This document shows positions 37,544-46,547 of a stretch of DNA of 64,000 nucleotides, in pieces. This stretch comes from Variovorax sp. Root473 (GTDB lineage: Bacteria; Pseudomonadota; Gammaproteobacteria; Burkholderiales; Burkholderiaceae_C). The stretch is taken from assembly GCF_001426505.1 (NCBI RefSeq), contig NZ_LMEV01000014.1, positions 133,582 through 197,581 on the forward strand, read 5' to 3'. The notes beneath the pieces are model-generated. The model was not told the DNA's origin, ran no database searches, and was given only the letters and a program-made list of their open reading frames with translations. The translations under genes and the position numbers were made by a program. Every line of letters begins with the position of its first letter. The first letter of the stretch is position 1.

Positions 37544-38389
37544 TTGCAGCCGAAGACCCAAGCCAAGATTGCACGCATTGCCCTGTCGGCCTCGGCCGCC
37601 GCCATTGGCAGCCTGGCCGCCTACTGGACCCTGCTCGCCACGCGGCAGGGCCACATTCTGTTCAACGCCCGCAAGCTGCCCGTGGTGCATCTGTCGGACG
37701 ACTTCTCGACCTACTCCCACTCCGTGCCGGGCGGCATGGTGCGCGGCTACGTGTACCACCCGCAGGGCGAAGACGCGCTGCAAGACCTGTTCATCTACTT
37801 CGCGGGCCGGGGCGAAGACGTGCGCGCCACCGCGCAGATGCTGCACTGGCTGCCCGAGGGCTTCGGCTTTGCAGCGCTCAACTACCGGGGCGTGGCCGAC
37901 TCGGAGGGCACGCCTTCCGAAGTGGCCTCCGTGGCCGACGCCGCCCAGTTCGCCAACCACCTGCGCCGCGCCTTTCCGCACGCGCGCCTGCACGTGGTGG
38001 GCCGCAGCCTCGGCACCGGCGTGGCCATCCAGCTCGTGGCGCAACAGAAGTTCGAGAGCCTGCAGCTCGTCACGCCCTACGACTCGCTGCTCGAAGTCGC
38101 CAAGAAGCGCTTCCCGCTCGTGCCGCTGTCGCTGCTGCTGCGGCACCGCTTCAACTCCATCGAACACAGCAAGGAAGTCGCCGCCAAGACCCAGGTGCTG
38201 CTCGCGGCGAGCGACGACGTGGTGCCGCACGAACGCTCCGAAAAACTCATCGCCGCCTGGCCCACGCCCGTGAGCGTGCAGACCGTGTCGAACTCGGACC
38301 ACCACAACATCACCGGGCTGGAAGAGACCTGGCTGATGCTGGTGGACTTTGCGTTGACGGCGGTGTTGCCGGAGCCGAAGGCGGCTTGA
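37544..38389 (+). CDS. Alpha/beta hydrolase (BEM46/ABHD13-like)
   Basis: The 281-residue protein has an N-terminal hydrophobic anchor (IARIALSASAAAIGSLAAYWTLL) and an alpha/beta hydrolase fold. The nucleophile elbow is GRSLGTG, a late aspartate lies in LLAASDDVVPHERSE, and the catalytic histidine is in SDHHNITG. I prefer the TTG at 37544 because GGGAG sits seven bases upstream and the anchor then opens the protein. ATG codons at 37460 and 37511 in the same frame are alternatives. The substrate is unknown. Confidence 0.82.
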   Translation: MQPKTQAKIARIALSASAAAIGSLAAYWTLLATRQGHILFNARKLPVVHLSDDFSTYSHSVPGGMVRGYVYHPQGEDALQDLFIYFAGRGEDVRATAQMLHWLPEGFGFAALNYRGVADSEGTPSEVASVADAAQFANHLRRAFPHARLHVVGRSLGTGVAIQLVAQQKFESLQLVTPYDSLLEVAKKRFPLVPLSLLLRHRFNSIEHSKEVAAKTQVLLAASDDVVPHERSEKLIAAWPTPVSVQTVSNSDHHNITGLEETWLMLVDFALTAVLPEPKAA

Positions 38390-38438
38390 GGGTTGCGGGC
38401 CGGTCGTGATGCAGAGGCCTCACGTCGGCCTCCGCGTG

Positions 38439-38759
38439 CTAAGCCGGTTTGAGCGAGGGTTGCGCTTGCAACGCATCGCGTACGGGGCCGGCTGTTGTGT
38501 TGACGGTGGCGATGCGTGTCATCAACGCTTCGTTGAGCAGGCGAAGCAAGGCGCTCAGTTCGGTGCGGGTGGGGGCGAGCTCTTCGCTGTCGTTCAGGGC
38601 GCTGGTGTCTACGAGCTTTTCTAGGGCGGTGTAGGCACGCATTACTGCGTTGAGGTTGTCGGCGTCGTCGCAGGCTTGGATCGCAAGTTCGTCGAGAGCG
38701 GGCAACACGGCAACAGGACAGGCGCTTGCTTGCGCGGACACAGGTGCAGATTCAGCCAT
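38439..38759 (-). CDS. Small helical protein, function unknown
   Basis: The 106-residue protein starts at an ATG with GGAGG five bases upstream. After an Ala/Ser-rich N-terminus it is predicted to be mostly helical (LDELAIQACDDADNLNAVMRAYTALEKLV, then ELSALLRLLNEALMTRIA), with no membrane segment. It resembles in style the small ORFs found behind structured leaders in pseudomonads, but I cannot name a family. It lies downstream of the defence-like gene on the same strand, after a 361-bp hairpin-rich leader. Confidence 0.7.
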   Translation of the reverse strand: MAESAPVSAQASACPVAVLPALDELAIQACDDADNLNAVMRAYTALEKLVDTSALNDSEELAPTRTELSALLRLLNEALMTRIATVNTTAGPVRDALQAQPSLKPA

Positions 38760-39120
38760 AGAGGCCTCCAGTCGGGTTCTGTTTGCTACAGCCGACGCAC
38801 CCGCTTCCAAACGGTGGCGGCAGCTCGAACGGGTTGGAAGACCGGGAACCCTCTTGCGAAAGCCGGCAGGGCTCGCGCCCTCCCGTCCGAGCCGCCTAAA
38901 AAGGCGCACGAACGAAAAAGCCGCAGGCCATGTGCGGTGACTGCGGCGGTGACTGCGGCTTTCGTCGCAGAGGGTTCGACGGGCTTCCAAACCCGATCAC
39001 GCTTCCGCGCGACGATCGAGTATATCCGTCCAACACCGCACGCATCAAAAACATCTTCCCTTTAGCACTGCACTCAATTGCCAAATATCTTTTCAATTAT
39101 CACGCAGCACTGACTCTCAA
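38760..39120 (-). other. Hairpin-rich non-coding leader
   Basis: This 361-bp gap has no credible ORF on either strand but dense inverted repeats. GCCGCAG (38920-38926) pairs with CTGCGGC (38953-38959), and on the minus strand this stem is followed by TTTTTCG, so it may also terminate the upstream gene. CTTCCAA (38804-38810) pairs with TTGGAAG (38834-38840). AGGGC-TCGC-GCCCT forms a tight stem-loop at about 38868-38881. CTTCCAAAC occurs twice, at 38804 and 38984. The part nearest 39120 becomes AT-rich. A structured RNA or attenuator is likely; identity unknown. Confidence 0.6.
38912..38965 (-). terminator. Probable intrinsic terminator downstream of STAND gene
   Basis: On the minus strand, arms GCCGCAG and CTGCGGC are extended by ACGAAA pairing with TTTCGT and followed by TTTTTCGT. 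The loop contains a tandem GCGGTGACT-type repeat. It lies about 155 bases after the stop of the STAND NTPase gene. Confidence 0.55.
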
Positions 39121-41493
39121 CTAGACCTCCGGAACGATCTCGCACTCTTCCGTTTGGTGGAGAAGACCTTTGAAAATTTCCGCAACTACTTGGCCTGACT
39201 CAATTTGATTTTTTGAGCGATACGCGGGTGCTATCTCTACCTCTTCCTCTGTCTCTTCACTTTCAGCTTCTCTGACTTCGCTCTCTTTATCGCGAAGCTT
39301 TTGCAATTCCGGCAACAAAATATCGGATACGCCCTCGACCTCATCAATGATATTTTGCAGCCCCTCAGCAACCTCTGAGATTTCGTCTGCCGCCGTGGAA
39401 TCTACGGCATCTGAGCTTATTTCTTGAGCGCGGAAAATAAGCCTTTCTCGCAAAATATCCCCCAACTCTTCTTCCTCCAACCTTCCAACCACCTCAGAAG
39501 AGGCCTGCCATACATAGCGCAGCTTGGCCATATCTTGTGGCAACTCAATCCATTTCTCCACTTGAAGTTCTTCATAAAAATTGCGCCCCTCATTTTTATC
39601 CAAAGATTCGAGCGCCTTCAACAAAAAGTCAAGAACCTCTGGCAACCAAGTCAAATCAAAAGGCCGCAACAAGTCTGAAAACTTAGAAATGTCCGCATCG
39701 AACATTTCAATCACGACAGAATTTACAAGATCTTCTCTCTTAAGCGCGGTCAGGCCCATAAATACCGAACGAAGCCTCGATATCTGCGGCGCCATAGTAT
39801 CCCAGACAATTTTTTGACCGCCTTGCCAGTGGTGAATAGTCGTTGGCTCTTTCACAGACAGCAAGGCAGAGGTATTTTCAGCAATCGCTTCCGCAAATGG
39901 GCGCACCTTCTCAGGTACATCGATTTTGGACAATGAAGAGAAGGATTCATACCAAAAAATCAATTGGTCAAATGCCTTGGCAGATCTCAGAACCCCCTCA
40001 AAAAGATCTGGCTTCTCAAGAAGATCATAGTGAGCAAACTCACGGGCAGATGGATTAATAAATCCCACCATCGTTCCGGCGCCTTTATTTTTCACCAACG
40101 ACTCATAGACCTGGGTATGAGTAAAGGAGCCTTCCGTCTCCTTTAATATCTCCAAATATGTTCGATCTATTGATCGCTGGGAAAATCGACACAGAGCTCG
40201 CCAAGATGTTTCCAATCTTGTGCTTTCGCTGGAGCCTTTCAAGCTAGCGAGCGCATATATCAAAAATCTTGCTTCAGTAGAAAGTTGGGAGAAGGGGCGC
40301 TTCCAAACAGCAATTGGATCATTCAGCATCGCAATCGCACGCTGGGCGAAATTATTTTGCAAGGCGGGATTGGCGATCCATTGCTCACAAATTTGTTCGA
40401 TTACCCGAGGGAGGAAATTTTGATGTGTAATTATTTTTTCGTAGGCACGTGAGTTGACTAACTCTTGAAGCACCGTGACACCGACGTCAGAAAACTGCAA
40501 GTGATTTGCAAGAAGTCTGGCTCGAACAATCAAGCCATAGTCGCTCAATTTCACACTCGACAATTTCAACTTACCCTCGGTTCGCCCCAAAGGTTCGTAC
40601 GCTCTTAATGCTTGATCGAAAAGATAGTCGCGTGTAGTGAGAACAAAGCGAGTGTTCTTGCTTACACGGCAATACTCCATGAGATCCAAAAGACGTCGAT
40701 CTTCATTTTTCCCTAACTTCTGATCAAACGTCATTTGACCAAGAAAGTCATCGTAATAAACAACCAATTTAGAGTCCGAATCGGAGTGATTGACTATTTT
40801 CCAAGCCTCCTCGATATCTCCAGAAACAGAAACCACTTCAAATCCCTCGCGCAAATGATGCGCCAGCAACAACCTAGCGGCAGTAGTTTTTCCTATACCA
40901 GGTATGCCAACAATGATGCAATGATGAGCCTGATCCAACAATTCCAATGCTCTGTAAAACCCGTCGTGCACCACATACTTTGAAATCTCTGTACGAAGCC
41001 GTTCCACCTCATGCGCGGAATAGTTGAAAATCCCTGCATGCAGCACTTGATGCAAAACTGCGGTCGAGCCAAGCCATAACTTAAAATGACGGCGCTCGAT
41101 ATCTGGATTTTCCCGAATCAACATATTGAGCTCACTCGCCCCAAATATATCTCCGGACGCAATGCAAAATGGACTCATCGCATCCATTAGCTTTTTCTTG
41201 TTATCTGGATTTAATAGGCACGAGGTACTCAAAATATATCGAGCAGGCCTGAGCCTATCAACCTTAGGTCGCTCCTTTTTTTGAATATCACTCAAAAGAC
41301 GAGGAAATGCTTTGGGATCGTATCTTTTACATTGAACGATTACTGAATCATCTTCCGCAGGAGCATATCTAAGGTCAATTCCGTCATCCTGACCAGTACG
41401 AAACGACTCCAAGCGAACTTCCAATAATTTCTGCAGAAGGTCGCAAGTTAATTTTTCAAAATCATCAAATGATAGGTTTTGAAAGTCGTACAT
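39121..41493 (-). CDS. Restriction endonuclease-like / STAND NTPase fusion, candidate antiphage protein
   Basis: The 790-residue protein has an Mrr-like nuclease N-terminus: FDDFEKLTCDLLQKLL, then GIDL with D40 and QCK at 54-56, a PD-(D/E)xK variant with Gln. An NTPase of the nSTAND3 type follows: Walker A GIPGIGKTT (196-204), Walker B LVVYYDDFLG (D248, D249) and an arginine-bearing TTRDY (286-290). The region from about 300 to 700 is helical and may sense a ligand; the C-terminus is acidic. The gene is strongly AT-rich compared with all neighbours, indicating transfer. Nuclease-STAND fusions are known or predicted phage-sensing effectors (Avs-like). No partner methylase is present. Biological role is inferred. 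Confidence 0.85.
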   Translation of the reverse strand: MYDFQNLSFDDFEKLTCDLLQKLLEVRLESFRTGQDDGIDLRYAPAEDDSVIVQCKRYDPKAFPRLLSDIQKKERPKVDRLRPARYILSTSCLLNPDNKKKLMDAMSPFCIASGDIFGASELNMLIRENPDIERRHFKLWLGSTAVLHQVLHAGIFNYSAHEVERLRTEISKYVVHDGFYRALELLDQAHHCIIVGIPGIGKTTAARLLLAHHLREGFEVVSVSGDIEEAWKIVNHSDSDSKLVVYYDDFLGQMTFDQKLGKNEDRRLLDLMEYCRVSKNTRFVLTTRDYLFDQALRAYEPLGRTEGKLKLSSVKLSDYGLIVRARLLANHLQFSDVGVTVLQELVNSRAYEKIITHQNFLPRVIEQICEQWIANPALQNNFAQRAIAMLNDPIAVWKRPFSQLSTEARFLIYALASLKGSSESTRLETSWRALCRFSQRSIDRTYLEILKETEGSFTHTQVYESLVKNKGAGTMVGFINPSAREFAHYDLLEKPDLFEGVLRSAKAFDQLIFWYESFSSLSKIDVPEKVRPFAEAIAENTSALLSVKEPTTIHHWQGGQKIVWDTMAPQISRLRSVFMGLTALKREDLVNSVVIEMFDADISKFSDLLRPFDLTWLPEVLDFLLKALESLDKNEGRNFYEELQVEKWIELPQDMAKLRYVWQASSEVVGRLEEEELGDILRERLIFRAQEISSDAVDSTAADEISEVAEGLQNIIDEVEGVSDILLPELQKLRDKESEVREAESEETEEEVEIAPAYRSKNQIESGQVVAEIFKGLLHQTEECEIVPEV

Positions 41494-41709
41494 TTTTTAC
41501 AGGCCCTCTTGGATTTGGTATTCGATACTTTCCGTTTTTACTCGATCTCTAGTCGTTTTGGTTAAAGGTACCAATCGAAATTCGAGTCTTTTCGCATAAG
41601 GGCGATCATTAGATTATTGATTCACAGGCAACTATATTATTCCCCAGCCCCCATTTATCCGCAAAGATAACCGAAGGACACTCCTCCTCATCCCACAAGG
41701 AGTGCTCCC

Positions 41710-42912
41710 ATGCCAATCGCCCTGCTCGCGCTGACCCTCAGCGCCTTCGCCATCGGAACGACCGAGTTCGTCATCGTTGGCCTCATTCCCACCGTCGCTG
41801 CCGACCTCCACATCGGCCTTCCCTCGGCCGGCCTGCTGGTCAGCCTCTATGCACTGGGCGTTGCCATTGGCGCGCCCGTGCTCACGGCCCTCACGGGCAA
41901 GCTGCCGCGCAAGGCGCTGCTGCTCGGGCTGATGGCGCTGTTCACGATCGGCAACCTGCTGGCGTGGCAGGCGCCCAGCTATGAATCGCTGATTGCCGCC
42001 CGCGTGCTCACGGGGCTGGCGCACGGGGTGTTCTTCTCGATCGGCTCGACCATTGCCACCGGCCTGGTGCCGAAGGAAAAGGCGGCGAGCGCCATCGCGA
42101 TCATGTTCACGGGCCTCACGGTGGCGCTGGTCACGGGCGTGCCGCTGGGCACGTTCATCGGGCAGCACTTCGGCTGGCGCGAGACCTTCCTGGCGGTGTC
42201 GGCGCTGGGCGTGGTGGCCTTCATCGGCAGCTGGATCTTCGTGCCGGGCAACATCCGCCACACGCCGCCGGCCTCGCTGGCGCAGCAGGCCAAGGTGCTG
42301 GCCGAGCCGCGCCTCTTGCTGGTGTATGCCAAGACGGCCATCGGCTATGGCGGCTCGTTCATTCCGTTCACGTTCCTGGCGCCGATCCTCACCGACGTGT
42401 CTGGCTTCAGCGCCAGTTCCGTGGGCTGGGTGATGCTGGTGTACGGCATCTCGGTGGCGGTGGGCAACATCTGGGGCGGCAAGCTGGCCGACCGGCTGGG
42501 CCCGATTCCGGCGCTGAAGATCATCTTTGCGCTGCTGGCCGCCGTGCTGCTGGCCTTCAACTTCGCGGCGCCGCACAAGTGGCTGGCGCTGGTGGCGGTG
42601 CTGATGTGGGGCGCGGTGGCGTTCGGCAATGTGCCGGGGCTGCAGGTGTACGTGGTGAAGCAGGCCGAGCGCTTCACGCCGCAGGCGGTGGACGTGGCCT
42701 CGGGCCTGAACATCGCGGCCTTCAACCTGGGCATTGCCCTCGCCGCCTGGGCCGGCGGCCTGATCGTGACGCACCTCGGGCTGATGCACACGCCCTGGAT
42801 CGGCGCACTCGTCGTGCTGGTGTCGCTGGCCCTCACGCAGTGGAGCGGCTCGCTCGACCGCCGTGCCGGCATTCCGGCGCACGCCTCGGGGCCGGTGCCG
42901 GTCGGGCACTGA
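41710..42912 (+). CDS. MFS transporter, DHA1 type (AraJ-like)
   Basis: The 400-residue protein has twelve hydrophobic segments beginning [22 protein letters not shown], a start typical of the sugar-efflux and drug-efflux DHA1 subfamily. Motif A is degenerate ([14 protein letters not shown]) and motif C-like glycines occur in [21 protein letters not shown] lies ten bases before the ATG. An aldo/keto reductase follows on the same strand after 67 bp, so the two may be one unit. The substrate is unknown. Confidence 0.9.
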   Translation: MPIALLALTLSAFAIGTTEFVIVGLIPTVAADLHIGLPSAGLLVSLYALGVAIGAPVLTALTGKLPRKALLLGLMALFTIGNLLAWQAPSYESLIAARVLTGLAHGVFFSIGSTIATGLVPKEKAASAIAIMFTGLTVALVTGVPLGTFIGQHFGWRETFLAVSALGVVAFIGSWIFVPGNIRHTPPASLAQQAKVLAEPRLLLVYAKTAIGYGGSFIPFTFLAPILTDVSGFSASSVGWVMLVYGISVAVGNIWGGKLADRLGPIPALKIIFALLAAVLLAFNFAAPHKWLALVAVLMWGAVAFGNVPGLQVYVVKQAERFTPQAVDVASGLNIAAFNLGIALAAWAGGLIVTHLGLMHTPWIGALVVLVSLALTQWSGSLDRRAGIPAHASGPVPVGH

Positions 42913-42979
42913 GCCCTCCTCTTCCCCCTTTCTCTCTTTTCTGTCTTCTCTTTCTTTGAACGCAAGGACCACACACGTC

Positions 42980-43801
42980 ATGACCACGAACAACCACACG
43001 CCCATTCCCGCCTTCGGCCTCGGCACCTTCCGCCTGCAGGGCCAGGTGGTGATCGACTCGGTGAAGAACGGCCTCGACCTGGGCTACCGCACGATCGACA
43101 CGGCGCAGATCTACGGCAACGAAGCCGAGGTGGGCCAGGCCATTGCCGAAAGCGGCGTGGCCCGCAACGACCTGTTCATCACCACCAAGATCTGGACCGA
43201 CCACTACGCCAAGGACAAGCTGGTGCCCAGCCTGCAAGACAGCCTCGCCAAGCTGCGCACAGACCATGTCGACCTGACGCTGATCCACTGGCCCTCGCCC
43301 GGCAACGCGGTGTCGGTGGCGGAGTTCATGGGCGCGCTGGCCGAGGCCAAGGCACTGGGGCTCACGAAGCAGATCGGCGTGTCGAACTTCAACATCGCGC
43401 TGATGCAGGAGGCGATTGCGGCTGTGGGCGCACAGAACATCGCCACCAACCAGATCGAGCTGCACCCCTACCTGCAGAACCGCAAGGTGGCGGCCTTCGC
43501 GCAGAGCCAGGGCATCCGCATCACCTCGTACATGACACTGGCCTACGGCAAGGTACTGAACGACCCGGTGATCGACGCCATTGCCGCTGCGCACGGCGCC
43601 ACGCCCGCGCAGGTGGTGCTGGCCTGGGCGATGCAACTGGGCTACGCGGTGATTCCGTCGTCGACGAAGCGCGCGAACCTCGAGAGCAACCTGAAGGCGC
43701 AGCAGCTGGGGCTGACCGAGGCCGAGATGGTGCAGATCGCCGCACTCGACCGGGGCGAGCGGCTGACCGATCCGCAAGGGCTGTCGCCGGCGTGGGATTG
43801 A
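42980..43801 (+). CDS. Aldo/keto reductase, 2,5-diketo-D-gluconate reductase B-like
   Basis: NADPH-dependent carbonyl reductase of 273 residues with a TIM-barrel. The catalytic tetrad is visible: Asp and Tyr in DTAQIYGNE, Lys in TTKIW and His in LIHWPSPG. The nucleotide-binding segment is [15 protein letters not shown]. Closest by pattern to DkgB/YafB, which reduces methylglyoxal and related aldehydes. The ATG was chosen for the conserved N-terminus ([13 protein letters not shown]); AAGGA is 11 bases upstream. Confidence 0.92.
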   Translation: MTTNNHTPIPAFGLGTFRLQGQVVIDSVKNGLDLGYRTIDTAQIYGNEAEVGQAIAESGVARNDLFITTKIWTDHYAKDKLVPSLQDSLAKLRTDHVDLTLIHWPSPGNAVSVAEFMGALAEAKALGLTKQIGVSNFNIALMQEAIAAVGAQNIATNQIELHPYLQNRKVAAFAQSQGIRITSYMTLAYGKVLNDPVIDAIAAAHGATPAQVVLAWAMQLGYAVIPSSTKRANLESNLKAQQLGLTEAEMVQIAALDRGERLTDPQGLSPAWD

Positions 43802-43951
43802 TCACCCCGGCCATTCCCGGCCGCTTTTGTGAGACCGCATTCGCGGGTCGCGCGTGCGCCGATGACGCGCTCCCAACCGGTTGACGATAGACAACAGTGT
43901 TAGCGCGCTCGCCCACATACAACGCCCCGTCATCAAACGGGAGCGTATCGA

Positions 43952-44962
43952 ATGGAGCGAAAGATTCTTGTGGTTGGAGACCCACCAGTCCCTGGTGGTC
44001 GAATCCTTCCGTACAGCGGACCCATGTTCGACCTGCACGGGCATCGGGTCGCCCTGATCGGCGGCAGGGCCTATTGCGAGGGCTGCAACAGCGTCGGCAT
44101 CATTGCCAAGGCCGGAGGGCCACGGCGCCCTCGATTCATCTCGGAGGCTGCGCTGGAGGGAGACGTGGTGGTCTGCCACTGTCCGGTGCCGCAGCCGCTG
44201 GTTGCCACCCTTCAGCACACATCGACCTGCGACGACGGGGCCTGGCAGGCTGCTACGGCGCAGACGAATCTGATGGCATCGGCGATGACGGCAGTCACTG
44301 CGCCTTCAGCGGAGATGGCCGCCCTGAAGCAGGCGGTGGACGAAGGCGTCACGCATCCACCCGAAGCGGCGCAGACCGAAAGAATCTGCCCAAACATGAC
44401 GAACAAGGAGTTCGCCGCCTTGGTGATGAAGCTGCGCGACATGGCGATCGACTACATCGCGAAAAAGCGGCTCCCTGAACTGGAGCGATGGGACAAGGGG
44501 GCCCAGGCCCGGGTGAGCGAATGGTTTGGCGTGGCCGATCAAGGCATCCGCGAACATCTGCAGAAAGGCCTGTCCGCATGCATCCGTGTGCTTCAAGGCA
44601 TGGAAGCGAAAAACTTCATTCGATACACGGAAGACGGCAAGGTGGCGACCTGCGTTCTGCCCAGCGCGAACGGCGCCGCCGCGGCAGTCTGCAAGCCGGA
44701 CACGGGCACCCACACTGTGGCGATTGCGCTTGTCTTCTGCAACTTCAGGTTCGACAACAAGACCAATTTCGACACAGGTGCCGTGCTGGACGGTGACTCG
44801 CGATTGCTGACGCTGATCCATGAGGTCACCCACTTCGATGACACCTTTGGCTCGGACGACACCTGGTACGGAACCTCGAACTCCAGAGAGCATGCGAAGG
44901 AATTCAAGTCCCGGCCGAATGCAGACAGCCTTGCGGCCTATATTCTTGGCGTTACCCGCTAA
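43952..44962 (+). CDS. PAAR-domain protein fused to an M35-type metallopeptidase, probable T6SS effector
   Basis: The 336-residue protein opens with a PAAR-like domain (KILVVGDPPVPGGRILPYSG, residues 4-23; conserved Cys/Gly positions to about 93), the fold that caps VgrG spikes. A linker of about 50 residues leads to a C-terminal domain with HEVTH (290-294) and GSDDTWYG (300-307). These match the HExxH plus GTxDxxYG signature of aspzincin (M35, deuterolysin and peptidyl-Lys) peptidases. No signal peptide is present, as expected for T6SS cargo. No vgrG or structural T6SS gene is in the window, so it is an orphan. The next gene may encode immunity. Confidence 0.87.
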   Translation: MERKILVVGDPPVPGGRILPYSGPMFDLHGHRVALIGGRAYCEGCNSVGIIAKAGGPRRPRFISEAALEGDVVVCHCPVPQPLVATLQHTSTCDDGAWQAATAQTNLMASAMTAVTAPSAEMAALKQAVDEGVTHPPEAAQTERICPNMTNKEFAALVMKLRDMAIDYIAKKRLPELERWDKGAQARVSEWFGVADQGIREHLQKGLSACIRVLQGMEAKNFIRYTEDGKVATCVLPSANGAAAAVCKPDTGTHTVAIALVFCNFRFDNKTNFDTGAVLDGDSRLLTLIHEVTHFDDTFGSDDTWYGTSNSREHAKEFKSRPNADSLAAYILGVTR

Positions 44963-44970
44963 GGCACACC

Positions 44971-45480
44971 GTGATCAGGCATCTGAAATCTCTGAGGGGC
45001 GTGGCTCTCGCTCTGGCAACACTCGGGCCGACCGCCGTGCTCGCATGCAGTCCCATCAAGGTCTTCTACGTGTACTTCGACCGAGACTCCGCGGCCGTAT
45101 CGGCCGATCAAGTGCTGCGGCTTGGCAGCTGGATGACAGAGCTTCGAATGCGCTATCCCAACCATGAGGCGATCTATGTCGGAGCCTCGGTCGAGCCCGA
45201 GGAGCGTGACCATCGCCCTCACGGGCTGGGTTTGGAACGAGGTCGCAACGTGGCCCGCGTGCTTCGAGAGAACCTGCAATTCACCGCCAGGATCGATCTT
45301 CCGAAAACCAGCCACGTTGTCGGCCGTGAGCCGTCTGCGAACAAGTCGGTAGAGAACCAGCGGGCCCTCGGCGTTCAGCTCGACTTCTTGCCGGCCTGTC
45401 CGCATGAATGCGCCTGCCAGATGGGTGACCCGCTCTACAAGGCACCGGCTCCGCGGCACTCGACCGGGGCGAGCGGCTGA
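44971..45480 (+). CDS. Secreted OmpA-like small protein, candidate immunity protein
   Basis: The 169-residue protein starts at GTG, 8 bp after the effector stop, with AAGG nearby. An N-terminal signal sequence (LRGVALALATLGPTAVLAC) ends in VLAC, so it could be a lipoprotein modified at Cys26 or be cut by signal peptidase I. The body resembles an OmpA C-terminal domain (FYVYFDRDSAAVSADQVLRL, then ERGRNVARVLRENL), with a Cys-rich tail (CPHECAC). Tight coupling to a predicted periplasm-active toxin and export to the periplasm suggest immunity, but homology alone does not show this. Confidence 0.7.
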   Translation: MIRHLKSLRGVALALATLGPTAVLACSPIKVFYVYFDRDSAAVSADQVLRLGSWMTELRMRYPNHEAIYVGASVEPEERDHRPHGLGLERGRNVARVLRENLQFTARIDLPKTSHVVGREPSANKSVENQRALGVQLDFLPACPHECACQMGDPLYKAPAPRHSTGASG

Positions 45481-45578
45481 GGTCCGAAAACAGAAATGAC
45501 GCCGCGCGGCAGAATGCAGTGCCCCCTCGGGGCGCCTCCACCGGCACCCTTTTCTTCTGCTTCTTTTCCCTGCCAGCC

Positions 45579-46004
45579 ATGACCGACCTCCAGACCCGCA
45601 TCTCCGACAGCTTCAACGCACAGGGCCTGATGGCCACGCTCGGCGCGCGGCTGGTGCATGTGGCCGAGGGCGAGGTCCACATCGAGATGCCGTTCTCGAA
45701 GGCGCTGTCGCAGCAGCGCGGCTATGTGCATGCGGGCGCGGTGACGAGCATCGTCGACAGCGCCTGCGGCTACGCGGGGCTCACGAAAGCGCCGCAGGGC
45801 TGCGACGTGGTGACGGCGGAGTTCAAGATCAACTTCATGCGGCCCGCGCTGGGCGAGCGCTTCCTGGCGGTGGGCCGGGTGCAGAGTTCGGGCAAGCTGC
45901 TCGCGGTGTGCACGGGCGAAGTGCGCGCCTTCGCGAAGGCGGGCGACGCAGATTACAAGGTGGTGGCGATGATGCAGGCGACCATCGTGAACGTGGCGCA
46001 GTAA
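45579..46004 (+). CDS. PaaI-family thioesterase
   Basis: Hotdog-fold acyl-CoA thioesterase of 141 residues. The family motif HAGAVTSIVDSACGYAG carries the helix and the catalytic-region acidic residue; VVTAEFKINFMRPALGE follows as expected. I start at ATG 45579 (MTDLQTRISDSF); the upstream in-frame GTG adds 20 unconserved, Phe-rich residues. Acyl substrate unknown. Confidence 0.88.
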   Translation: MTDLQTRISDSFNAQGLMATLGARLVHVAEGEVHIEMPFSKALSQQRGYVHAGAVTSIVDSACGYAGLTKAPQGCDVVTAEFKINFMRPALGERFLAVGRVQSSGKLLAVCTGEVRAFAKAGDADYKVVAMMQATIVNVAQ

Positions 46005-46037
46005 GCGCACGACCGCTGCTGTCGTCGCTGCACGTGG

Positions 46038-46415
46038 CTATCCGCGCGGCGTGGCGGCTTCGGTTTTTTCTTGCTGTTGCTCGTGCTGCTCGGCGATGAC
46101 CGCCCGGCACAGGGCCTGCAGTTCCGCCGCGACGATGTCGGGCGCCGTGCGCAGTTCGGCAATGTCGCGCTCGCCGACGCAGTGGCCTTCGAGACGCACG
46201 TAGATGCGATTGAAGTTGCCCCCGAGCGCGCCTGCAATGTCGCGCAGGCAATCGGCCACGCTGGCAAAGCCGGTGTGGCTGTAAGAGCTGGGCGGGATCA
46301 CGCCCTTGGAGCGCGGCGCGCGCACGGAATACAGGTACGACGCGCCTTCAGAGCGCAGCTCCACCACGGGCTGCAGCCCGCGCTGAACGTCGTCTTTGCC
46401 TTGCTTGCCTTGCAT
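46038..46415 (-). CDS. Conserved-looking hypothetical protein
   Basis: The 125-residue soluble protein has no signal peptide or membrane segment. It includes PVVELRSEGASYLYSVRAP, a Ser/Tyr-rich turn (PPSSYSHTGFASVADCLRDIAG) and a central FNRIYVRLEGHCVGERDIAEL, and ends in a Gln/Glu-rich tail. The start at 46415 gives MQGKQGKDDV; upstream codons are probably not translated. Codon use matches the genome. I do not recognise a family. It is convergent with the thioesterase gene. Confidence 0.6.
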   Translation of the reverse strand: MQGKQGKDDVQRGLQPVVELRSEGASYLYSVRAPRSKGVIPPSSYSHTGFASVADCLRDIAGALGGNFNRIYVRLEGHCVGERDIAELRTAPDIVAAELQALCRAVIAEQHEQQQEKTEAATPRG

Positions 46416-46547
46416 GAGCTGCAGTGTAAATCTGGCGCGGGCAGAATCTGCCCACCGGGCCGAAGGCCGCTTCGCAAGCGGTGGCACTTCTTCATTTTTG
46501 TCATGGCGCTGCGCTCACATTGCAGCCGCCATTCACACTTGGAGTCC

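Noticed and set aside
39121..41493. Type IV restriction enzyme as the sole interpretation
   Set aside because: The Mrr-like domain fits, but the full STAND-type ATPase and long helical C-terminus do not match simple type IV enzymes.
43802..43835. Possible terminator after the aldo/keto reductase gene
   Set aside because: The stem is only 5 bp with a short T-run; too weak to list as a feature.
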